45,945 bases of DNA, from NCBI GenBank assembly GCA_023150475.1, contig JAKLKU010000031.1, forward strand, positions 1 to 45,945, read 5' to 3'. This document shows, piece by piece, positions 39,808-45,945 of the stretch. The notes beneath the pieces were generated by a model. That model was not told the origin of the DNA and ran no database searches. It saw only the letters and a list, made by a program, of their open reading frames with translations. Positions within the stretch are counted from its first letter, which is position 1. Each line of letters starts with the position of its first letter. Position numbers and translations under genes: made by a program. The DNA is from Planctomycetota bacterium. Lineage in GTDB: Bacteria > Planctomycetota > UBA1135 > GCA-002686595.

Positions 39808-41325
39808 GTGGAACCGAATCCGTCCTCGCCGAGCTCCGTTTCCGTTCTGGCGTCCTTCCGCGCGTCGTTGCGGAGTGCGCTCGTCTTGCTGGCGTGTTCG
39901 GCGTGTGGCCTCGCGTTCGCTCAATCGAACGACGCTGCGCGCGAGCGCATTTCGCGCGCCGACCTCGAAGCCTGCGTCAAGCAACTCGCGTCCGACGAAT
40001 GGCGCGGACGGCGCACCGGTGCACCCGAAGCCGTCGCTGCGGCACGTTGGCTCGCCGACGGACTCGCGCGCGCGGGTGTCGCGCCGGCGGGGGACGCAGG
40101 AACCTTCCTGCAGCGCGTGCCGATGCACGAAGTCGCGCGCAAGGCGGCGCCGAAACTCCTCGCGCACACCCGCGACGGTCGAACGGTCGAACTCGCGTAC
40201 GGCGTCGACTTCGATCAAGCGGAAGTGCTCGCCGACGCGCGCATCGAACGCATCGTCGTGGTCGCGAAGAAGGACGACTTGCCCGACGCACCGTCGACTT
40301 CGATCGCTCTCGTGCTCCCGGAGTCGCGCAGCGAGCGACGCGCGCTGCTCGAAGCCGCGGGGGCGCCGGAGGGCGCCGGCTTCGGATTGATCCTCACGCT
40401 CGGTCCCGACACGCCGGGCAAGGAGCGCGACGTGTCCGGCGGCAACCCGAGCCTGCGCGTCGATCGCGGCGCGGAGGCCGGTCAGCGGCTGCGCTTGCGC
40501 GGCAGCGCGAAGCAGCGACTCGTCGCGGGCGAGTTCACCGGCTTCGAGCTCGTCGCGAACGTCGAACGAAAGGTCGTCGACGCGTTCAACGTCGTCGGCG
40601 TCGTGCGCGGCACGGGCGTCGTGCGCGACGCCGGCCCGAAAGCCGCAGAAGCGATCGTCGTCAGCGCGCACTACGACCACCTCGGGGTCGACACTCGCGC
40701 GCCATCGTCCTCCAAGTCGACGGAGTCGACCGACACGCACGGAGAGCCGCCGGACGTGATCTACAACGGCGCGGACGACGACGCGTCGGGCTGCGCCGTC
40801 GTGCTCGAGCTCGCCGACGCGCTCGCCCACGCGCCGCGCGTCGACCGCACGGTGATCTTCTTCTTCGCGACGGGCGAGGAGCTCGGTCTGCTCGGCACGA
40901 ACTGGTACGTCGAACGTCCGTTCGTGCCGCTCGACGACACCGTGCTGAACCTGAACTTCGAGATGCTCGGTCGACCGGACGCCAAGGCGGGCGGGCCCGG
41001 CAAGTTGTGGCTGACCGGCGACGAGCGCACGAACCTCGGTGCCGCGTTCCGCGCGCGAGGTCTCGCGATCGTCGCCGACCCGCGTCCGGACCAGAACTTC
41101 TTCGAGCGCTCCGACAACATGGCGTTCGTCAGGAAAGGCATCGTCGGGCAGTCGCTTTCGACGTACGACTTGCACACCGACTACCACCGCGTCTCGGACG
41201 AGTGGGACACGCTCGACTACGCGCACCTCGAGACGTGCGCGCGCACGTCGTTCGACGCGTTGCTCTTGGTCGCCGACGACGCGTTCGTCCCGGCGTGGAC
41301 TCCGGGCGACGAATACGCACGCTGA
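39808..41325 (+). CDS. M28-family zinc peptidase, exported
   Basis: 505 residues from GTG 39808. A hydrophobic segment (LRSALVLLACSACGLAFA) near residues 12-30 acts as signal peptide; the LLACSAC sequence could also be a lipobox. A protease-associated-like insert is at about 110-240. Metal ligands are SAHYDHLG (His), YNGADDDASG (Asp), FATGEELGLLG (Glu-Glu), LNFEMLGR (Glu in the place of the more usual Asp) and YDLHTDYHRVSDEWDTL (His). It should be an aminopeptidase of broad specificity outside the cytoplasm. It is not closely similar to the M28 protein at 26665-28125, having a different ligand layout. Confidence 0.88.
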   Translation: MEPNPSSPSSVSVLASFRASLRSALVLLACSACGLAFAQSNDAARERISRADLEACVKQLASDEWRGRRTGAPEAVAAARWLADGLARAGVAPAGDAGTFLQRVPMHEVARKAAPKLLAHTRDGRTVELAYGVDFDQAEVLADARIERIVVVAKKDDLPDAPSTSIALVLPESRSERRALLEAAGAPEGAGFGLILTLGPDTPGKERDVSGGNPSLRVDRGAEAGQRLRLRGSAKQRLVAGEFTGFELVANVERKVVDAFNVVGVVRGTGVVRDAGPKAAEAIVVSAHYDHLGVDTRAPSSSKSTESTDTHGEPPDVIYNGADDDASGCAVVLELADALAHAPRVDRTVIFFFATGEELGLLGTNWYVERPFVPLDDTVLNLNFEMLGRPDAKAGGPGKLWLTGDERTNLGAAFRARGLAIVADPRPDQNFFERSDNMAFVRKGIVGQSLSTYDLHTDYHRVSDEWDTLDYAHLETCARTSFDALLLVADDAFVPAWTPGDEYAR

Positions 41326-41396
41326 ACGCCTTGCCGCTTCGTCGGGGCTCGTTATCCTCGCCGCCCCTTCGAACCGCCCGACCGCGGGACCCAGCG

Positions 41397-42407
41397 ATGC
41401 CCAAGACCACCGAACGCCGCCAACGTCCGACCACCACCGACCAGGCAACTCGTGCGGCCCGCGATGCCCGCAGCGGTGCGACCGCCGAGCCGGACGCCGC
41501 GCGTTCGCCCGGCCGCGCGGCGCGCTCTCCGGGCCGCGCGGCGCGTGTCGAAGGCGGCGTCGTCGTGCGCGCGGGCCGCAAGTCGACCCGTCGGCGTCGG
41601 CGCACGGCGTCGGGCTTCACGGCGGCGACCGCCGACAAGTACGTGCTCTACCAGAAGGCCGTGCAGTCGCCCGAACTCGACGTCGAGTTCCTGCGCCGCG
41701 TGTTCAAGAGCACCCGCGGCCGCGAGGCGCTGCACTTCCGCGAGGACTTCTGCGGCACGGGCTTGCTCTCCGCGACTTGGCTCGAGCATTCACCCGCCGG
41801 CGCGACCGCCGAAGGCTTCGATCTCGATCCGGAACCGATCGCTTGGGGCCTCGCACACCACTTCCACGACCTCGGCGAGAAAGCCGCCGGTTGGACCGCG
41901 CATTTGAAGGACGTCCGCGCGCCCGGCACTCGGGCCTACGACGTGCGTGTGTCGCAGAACTTCTCGCACTTCGTGTTCACGAAGCGCGCGGAGATGCTCG
42001 CGTACTTCGAAGCGGCACGCGAGTCGCTCGCGGACGACGGTGTGTTCGTCATCGATCTCTACGGAGGCTCCGAAGCCACCGAGGAGATGGAAGAGGAGAC
42101 GAAGTTCCGCGGCTTCACGTACGTGTGGGAACAGGAGAAGTTCTGGCCGGGCTCGGGCGAGTACGTGAACCACATCACGTTCCGTTTCCCCGATCGCACC
42201 GAGATGAAGCGCGCGTTCTCGTACAAGTGGCGCATGTGGTACCTGACCGAGCTCGAGGACGTGCTGCTCGACGCCGGCTTCGCGCGAGTCGACCGTTACT
42301 TCGAAGGTTGGAACGCGAAAGGCACGTCGGGCAACGGGATCTTCAAGAAGGGCGTGCGCGGCGAGAACTGCGGTTCGTGGCTCGCGTACCTCGTCGGCGT
42401 GAAGTGA
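41397..42407 (+). CDS. Class I SAM-dependent methyltransferase
   Basis: 336 residues from ATG 41397. The N-terminal 70 residues are a disordered, Arg/Ala-rich extension with a duplicated SPGRAAR unit. The methyltransferase core has motif I as FREDFCGTGLLSATWLE, an acidic loop GFDLDPEPIAWGLAHHF, motif around VRVSQNFSHFVFTK and post-motif FVIDLYGGSEATEEMEEETK. The C-terminus has LTELEDVLLDAGFARVDRYF, typical of small-molecule or protein methyltransferases. The substrate is unknown. A TATCCT hexamer at 41353-41358 could give a 30-nt leader. The start is not fixed by any strong ribosome binding site. Confidence 0.8.
   Translation: MPKTTERRQRPTTTDQATRAARDARSGATAEPDAARSPGRAARSPGRAARVEGGVVVRAGRKSTRRRRRTASGFTAATADKYVLYQKAVQSPELDVEFLRRVFKSTRGREALHFREDFCGTGLLSATWLEHSPAGATAEGFDLDPEPIAWGLAHHFHDLGEKAAGWTAHLKDVRAPGTRAYDVRVSQNFSHFVFTKRAEMLAYFEAARESLADDGVFVIDLYGGSEATEEMEEETKFRGFTYVWEQEKFWPGSGEYVNHITFRFPDRTEMKRAFSYKWRMWYLTELEDVLLDAGFARVDRYFEGWNAKGTSGNGIFKKGVRGENCGSWLAYLVGVK
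41502..41543 (+). repeat. 21-bp coding tandem duplication
   Basis: Two near-identical 21-bp units encode RSPGRAA twice (41502-41522 and 41523-41543) in the disordered N-terminal extension of the methyltransferase. Confidence 0.75.
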
Positions 42408-42426
42408 GCCGCCCCGGGCGCGAGGC

Positions 42427-43527
42427 TCACTGTTGCTTCGCGCTGTCTTCCTTCGAGCCGTCCTCGAGGTAGGCGCGTTTCACGATGCCTCCCTCGAGCT
42501 CGAGCGTCCACGGCGTCTGGATCACCCAATCGGTGCCGTCGGGCAGTTTCGCGATCGGCTCGTAGTGCGGCGGCATCTGCGTGACCACCGGTGTGCCCTC
42601 CGACGGTACTTCGATGAACACGTAGCTCTTCGGCGCGGTCTGGAACGCTTCGTCGAGCTCCAGGAAGTGCTCGCGGCAGTGGTCGCAGTCGTAGCGGAAC
42701 AGCACCCAATCGCCGTCCTGCGGATAGTCGTCGACCGGCATCCACGTGCCGAGCTCGGTGTCGCGCACGTGTTTGCCGACCCACTCCTGCTTGAGCGGGG
42801 AGAGCACCACGAAACGGGGCAGCTTGACGGCTTCAGGCTGCGCGCCGCCGTTCGTTGCAGCTTCCGGCGCGGCCCCGTTCGCCGAGCCGGCGCCTTGTTG
42901 CGCTGCGGCTTGCGAGGGTGAGCCTTGGCTGGCCGTCGCGCCGCCGTTCGTCCCGGAAGTCTGCGTCGTCACTGGACCCGTCGCGGGCGCCGCCGGTCCA
43001 CTCGGTGTGGACGGTCCGCGCGGCTTGACCGGCGTACCGTCGTCGATCACGATCCAAGGCGCGGCAGCGCCGACCGCAGCGAGCGCGAGGACCAGCACGA
43101 ACGGCGCGGACCGTGCTCCTCGCAGCGCGCGCCACGGTCTCGACGCGAACAACGAAACGAGCAGCACCGAGTCGATCGCGAGCATCGCTTCCGGCGGGAA
43201 CTTCACTGCCGTCCCGAAGCACCCGCACGATTCCGCGCCTTGGCCCAACATCACGAGCAGGATCGCGACGAACACCACGAGCGAGCCGCCGATCAGGAAC
43301 CAACCGAGCGCAGGCGCGCACAGGCCGAGCACCACGGTGACGAGCTCGATCGAGATCGCGAGCTTCAGCTTCAACCCAGGATCGAGGTCGGAGAGGAACT
43401 GCAACACCGGCGTCGGCAGGTCGTTCGGCGTGCCGGCGAAGAGCTTGAAGAGCGCGCCGGTCAGGATCCACAGCGATGCGGCTGCGACGACGATACGGGC
43501 GAGCTTGGGCGAAGGGGCGTTGCTCAT
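42427..43527 (-). CDS. MauE-like membrane domain fused to a thioredoxin-like domain
   Basis: 366 residues. Four membrane segments at about 10-130 form a MauE/DoxX-like domain with the family's ESCGCFG loop (C101-G-C103). A fifth segment is near 142-160. A Pro/Ala/Gly/Thr/Gln-rich linker (about 165-232) leads to a soluble domain with a thioredoxin-like motif: DGDWVLFRYDCDHCREHFLE with C281xxC284. MauE relatives handle disulfide formation in periplasmic proteins, so membrane CxC and soluble CxxC cysteines could exchange electrons. The closest analogy is a VKOR-Trx-like fusion. The linker suggests the Trx part faces the periplasm. The substrate is unknown. Confidence 0.8.
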   Translation of the reverse strand: MSNAPSPKLARIVVAAASLWILTGALFKLFAGTPNDLPTPVLQFLSDLDPGLKLKLAISIELVTVVLGLCAPALGWFLIGGSLVVFVAILLVMLGQGAESCGCFGTAVKFPPEAMLAIDSVLLVSLFASRPWRALRGARSAPFVLVLALAAVGAAAPWIVIDDGTPVKPRGPSTPSGPAAPATGPVTTQTSGTNGGATASQGSPSQAAAQQGAGSANGAAPEAATNGGAQPEAVKLPRFVVLSPLKQEWVGKHVRDTELGTWMPVDDYPQDGDWVLFRYDCDHCREHFLELDEAFQTAPKSYVFIEVPSEGTPVVTQMPPHYEPIAKLPDGTDWVIQTPWTLELEGGIVKRAYLEDGSKEDSAKQQ

Positions 43528-43624
43528 GGGACTTGGGCGCGCACGGAAGACGCGGCGCGAGCGTAGCGCGCGCTCTCGTGGCTTTCACCGCGACTACGAG
43601 CGTGTTCGAGAACTGTTGGACGCC

Positions 43625-44386
43625 TCAGCGCGCCAAGCCGTGCTCGCGGTCGAGCTTCGCGAGTTCCCCGTTCGCGGCGAGCTTCTCGAGCGCCGCGTCG
43701 AGGCGCGAGCGCAGGACCCAGCGGTCGTAGTGGAGCACCAGTGCGTACCGTTCGAGTTCGAGCGGCGGCGCGAGCTTCACGAACGCGCCGTTCGACCCCG
43801 CGACGAGCGCGTCCGCCGCCGGCGCGTCCATCGCGATCGCGTCCACGGCGCGCGAACGCAACCGTTCGGCGGAGGAGAGTCCGCTCGTGTCGTCGAACAC
43901 GCCGTGAGCCCCAGGGAGCTTCAGGTTCACGGCGCGCTCCGACGTCGTCCCTCTGCCGGCGGCGACACGTTTCCCGGCGAGCTCCGCGAGCGACGTCGGT
44001 TCGCCGTCGCCCGCGCGCACGACGACCGCGATCGACGTTTCGAAGTACGGCTTCGAGAACGCCATGCGTTCGGCGCGCTCCTCGGTGATGCCGATCGTCG
44101 CGCAGATCACGTCGACGCGCTTGTCGAGCACGGCGTCGAAGAGCTCGTCGAACGGCATGCGGCGCCACTCGAGCACGTAGTCGAGTTCGTCGGCGAGTCG
44201 CTCCATCATCGCGACATCGCGCCCGATCGGGCGGTCCCAACGATCGAGCGACGCGAACGGCGGGTTGTCGAGGTCGGAACCGACGATCAGCACCGCGGGC
44301 GCGGGCCTTTCGTCCGACGGCGGCGTCGAACATGCCGCGAGGCAACCGAGTAGGAGCGCGAGACGCGCGCGGAGCGTGACGAACAT
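43625..44386 (-). CDS. Periplasmic solute-binding lipoprotein, family 3 (amino-acid type)
   Basis: 253 residues. The lipobox LAAC has Cys19. The mature protein is a type 2 periplasmic binding fold: VLIVGSDLDNPPFASLD, DRWDRPIGRDVAMMERLA, VDVICATIGITEERAERM and the SKPYFETSIAVVVRA strand are typical of the polar amino acid/opine group. No permease or ATPase gene is near, so it is an orphan binding protein that may feed a distant transporter or a sensor. A TATCCT element ends 7 bp before the ATG. Confidence 0.88.
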   Translation of the reverse strand: MFVTLRARLALLLGCLAACSTPPSDERPAPAVLIVGSDLDNPPFASLDRWDRPIGRDVAMMERLADELDYVLEWRRMPFDELFDAVLDKRVDVICATIGITEERAERMAFSKPYFETSIAVVVRAGDGEPTSLAELAGKRVAAGRGTTSERAVNLKLPGAHGVFDDTSGLSSAERLRSRAVDAIAMDAPAADALVAGSNGAFVKLAPPLELERYALVLHYDRWVLRSRLDAALEKLAANGELAKLDREHGLAR

Positions 44387-44393
44387 GCCGCAG

Positions 44394-44399
44394 AGGATA
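44394..44399 (-). promoter_or_regulatory. -10-like element, solute-binding protein gene
   Basis: Reads TATCCT on the minus strand and ends 7 bp before the ATG at 44386; no Shine-Dalgarno sequence between. Confidence 0.5.
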
Positions 44400-44420
44400 C
44401 TCCGCGGCGCGCGGAGCCGC

Positions 44421-44948
44421 TCAGCCGAGGCGCTGGAGCAGCGAGATCGACGTCGAGAAGAAGCGATCCTTGTGGTGCATCACCGGGATGTCCTCGAGTT
44501 CGAACTCGACCGACACCGTGCTCATGCCGCGCGTGTAGTAGACGTTGTAGTTGGCGCCGAGCACCATCGACGGCACCGAGATGTGCTCCATCTCGAACGA
44601 CGTGCCGGCGAGCAGGTCCTTCACGCGCCCGGCGACCATGTTGCCGATCTCGGAGATCGCGTCGAAGCAGCCTTCGTCGAGTTCCTTCGGCTCTTCACCG
44701 ACCAGCTTGCCGGCGAGGTACATCATCGCGCGCTCGCTCAAGTTGAGCGTCACGGTGCCGTTGTTCTTGCCGACGAGGCCGACGATCACGGAGATCGGTC
44801 GCGTCGCGTGGAAGAGTCGCGACGCGCCGACCGGAGGCGGCGCGACGCCGGTCATCGCGAGGCCTTCGACCGTTCCGTCGACGCACGCGCGAAGCAGGAC
44901 GGGATCGATCAGGAGGAGCGGCTTGTTTTCGGCAGTCGTCGACGTCAT
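44421..44948 (-). CDS. CheX/CheC-like protein
   Basis: 175 residues from ATG 44948. The E-x-x-N signature of the CheC/CheX/FliY group is present once: FDAISEIGNMVAGRVKDLL with E100 and N103. Once per chain is as in CheX, which dimerises and dephosphorylates CheY-P. The N-terminal strands (SVIVGLVGKNNGTVTLNLSE) and the SMVLGANYNVYYTRGMS segment also fit CheX. No other chemotaxis gene is in the window. In bacteria with no flagella, such proteins may act on other response regulators. The gene is on its own, with 34 bp to the solute-binding gene upstream by coordinate. Confidence 0.85.
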   Translation of the reverse strand: MTSTTAENKPLLLIDPVLLRACVDGTVEGLAMTGVAPPPVGASRLFHATRPISVIVGLVGKNNGTVTLNLSERAMMYLAGKLVGEEPKELDEGCFDAISEIGNMVAGRVKDLLAGTSFEMEHISVPSMVLGANYNVYYTRGMSTVSVEFELEDIPVMHHKDRFFSTSISLLQRLG

Positions 44949-45088
44949 GGGGAGCGCAAGGGGGCGACGGGATCGGGGAGCCCGGGCTTTCGGCGTCGAC
45001 TCGCTCCGCGCTTGAGCACCCGCTCGCGAGCGACGTGAAAGAACTTCCCGTTCGTGCCTTGGCCGAGCAGCGTGCGAGGGTCCGGAGC

Positions 45089-45094
45089 TAGACT
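45089..45094 (+). promoter_or_regulatory. -10-like element, TrmB-like gene
   Basis: TAGACT (in GCTAGACT) ends 9 bp before ATG 45104; no Shine-Dalgarno sequence between. Confidence 0.5.
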
Positions 45095-45103
45095 CCGCGA
45101 CCG

Positions 45104-45871
45104 ATGTCCCGCTTGCGCCGCGACCATGCTCTCGGGCCTCCGTTCCCCGGTGTCGTCCTGCCGCGCGAGCAGTGGACGCGCACACGCGTCGGGCTCGGCG
45201 CCCACGGCGTCAAGTTCGATTGGCTCGCCGTGTTCGGCCGCGACGCGCGCCGCGTCGTCGACCTCGGTTGCGGCAACGGCCGTTGGCTCGTGCACTCCGC
45301 GCTGACGCGTCGCGACGTCGACCACGTCGGCGTCGAACTCGTGCCTCCGGCGGTCAAACTCGGCAGTCTGCGCGCCGGCCAACGCGGGCTCACCAACCTG
45401 AAGTTCGCGTGGGGCGATGCGACCGAATTCGTGCTCGAGCGCGTCGCGCCGGAATCGCTCGACGAGGTCCACCTCTACCATCCGCAGCCCTACTACGATC
45501 CGACCAAGAAGGCGCGACGCCAGCTCACGCCCGCGGTGCTCCTCGCGATCTGGCGCGGTTTGCGGACCGGCGGAACCTTCGTCTTCCAGACCGACAACAC
45601 GGCGTTCGCACGCTACGCGCGCAAGATCGTCCCGGCGTTGTTCGAGTGGCGCGAACTCCCGACGCCGTGGCCCGACGCGCCGGCCGGCCGGACACTGCGG
45701 GAGATCCAAGCGCGCGCCAAAGGCCTCGCGATCGTGCGAGCGGAGGCGACCAAACTCGCGCTCGAGCCCGCCGAAGCGGAACGGCGCGCCAGCACGCTGC
45801 CCGAGCCCGACTTCGACGCGGACCGCCCCGCGTTCGCGCGCAAGCGCCGCTCGGGCGGTCGCCCCCGGTGA
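45104..45871 (+). CDS. TrmB-like SAM-dependent methyltransferase
   Basis: 255 residues. Motif I is VVDLGCGNGRWLV (51-63), followed by HVGVELVPPAV and NLKFAWGDATEFVLERV. The post-I region places it near tRNA (guanine-46-N7)-methyltransferases, but the hallmark that reads PDPWPKxRH in TrmB is here HPQPYYDPTKKARRQ (126-140), with an insertion of two to three residues and no His. The next segment, LTPAVLLAIWRGLRTGGTFVFQTDN, follows the TrmB pattern. The C-terminal 30 residues are an Arg-rich tail. It is a TrmB paralogue or a divergent m7G enzyme. The remaining 74 bp of the window after the stop hold nothing recognisable. Confidence 0.75.
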   Translation: MSRLRRDHALGPPFPGVVLPREQWTRTRVGLGAHGVKFDWLAVFGRDARRVVDLGCGNGRWLVHSALTRRDVDHVGVELVPPAVKLGSLRAGQRGLTNLKFAWGDATEFVLERVAPESLDEVHLYHPQPYYDPTKKARRQLTPAVLLAIWRGLRTGGTFVFQTDNTAFARYARKIVPALFEWRELPTPWPDAPAGRTLREIQARAKGLAIVRAEATKLALEPAEAERRASTLPEPDFDADRPAFARKRRSGGRPR

Positions 45872-45945
45872 TACTGCCCCGCATCACTGCGCCAAAACCG
45901 GCTCGGAAACGGGCCGAAAAACGCGCCAGCGCAGCAGCCTCTCGA

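Overview
The window is about 46 kb of very GC-rich bacterial DNA, densely coding on both strands. No ribosomal or taxonomic marker gene is present. The mix of families points to a member of the Planctomycetota: an ECF sigma factor welded to a membrane anchor and a long exported domain, an exported HEAT-repeat protein, a TMTC-like membrane/TPR protein, a BtpA-family protein, a CehA-type PHP protein, and many exported proteins with degenerate catalytic sites. This assignment is inference, not proof. I see no transposase, phage gene, CRISPR array, plasmid gene or replication origin; the window looks like ordinary chromosome.

Layout. 1-672: C-terminal end of a probable GH3 hydrolase. 1063-3150: exported TPR/HEAT protein with a receiver-like domain, behind a good sigma-70 promoter, followed by tRNA-Thr(CGT) and a hairpin terminator. 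3364-9530: BtpA-family protein, inactive M16 peptidase homologue (minus), MoaB, an exported helical-repeat protein and a CehA/McbA-type metallohydrolase. 9688-15613: OPT transporter (minus), C39-like peptidase, YihY membrane protein with a winged-helix tail, and a zinc-ribbon protein. 15695-21166 (all minus): an ECF sigma-TM-exported domain fusion, two SPFH/band-7 proteins packed 3 and 7 bp apart behind it, and a small cysteine-rich lipoprotein. 21313-26627: AlgI-type MBOAT acyltransferase, AlgX/AlgJ-like SGNH protein and TMTC-like protein, probably for acylation of an extracellular polymer. 26665-33898: M28 peptidase (minus), DCC-family protein, serine beta-lactamase homologue without catalytic residues, GT-C-like membrane protein, RluA-family pseudouridine synthase and YjbR-family protein. 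33895-39134: PPK2 (minus), a small structured locus with a 14-codon ORF, SNase-like nuclease (minus), a degenerate PTS enzyme I and homoserine kinase (minus). 39495-45871: stand-alone HisC C-terminal domain, second M28 peptidase, SAM methyltransferase, MauE-thioredoxin-like fusion (minus), solute-binding lipoprotein (minus), CheX-like protein (minus) and a TrmB-like methyltransferase.

Regulation. At least ten genes on both strands carry a TANNNT hexamer that ends 6-9 bp before the start codon, usually with no Shine-Dalgarno sequence. This is the geometry of leaderless transcripts. It also picks TTG 21313 as the AlgI start. Genes with good Shine-Dalgarno sequences (33470, 29232, 39495, 15985) stand apart, and the most extreme of these is the 14-codon ORF at 34981.

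Most unusual items: the ECF-fusion/double-SPFH operon; the short ORF with a 14-nt match to the anti-Shine-Dalgarno complement overlapping a nested hairpin; four proteins that keep a fold but lose or alter key residues (M16, beta-lactamase, enzyme I, receiver-like domain); and the isolated HisC C-terminal domain. Functions are read from motifs by eye; no database search was possible.
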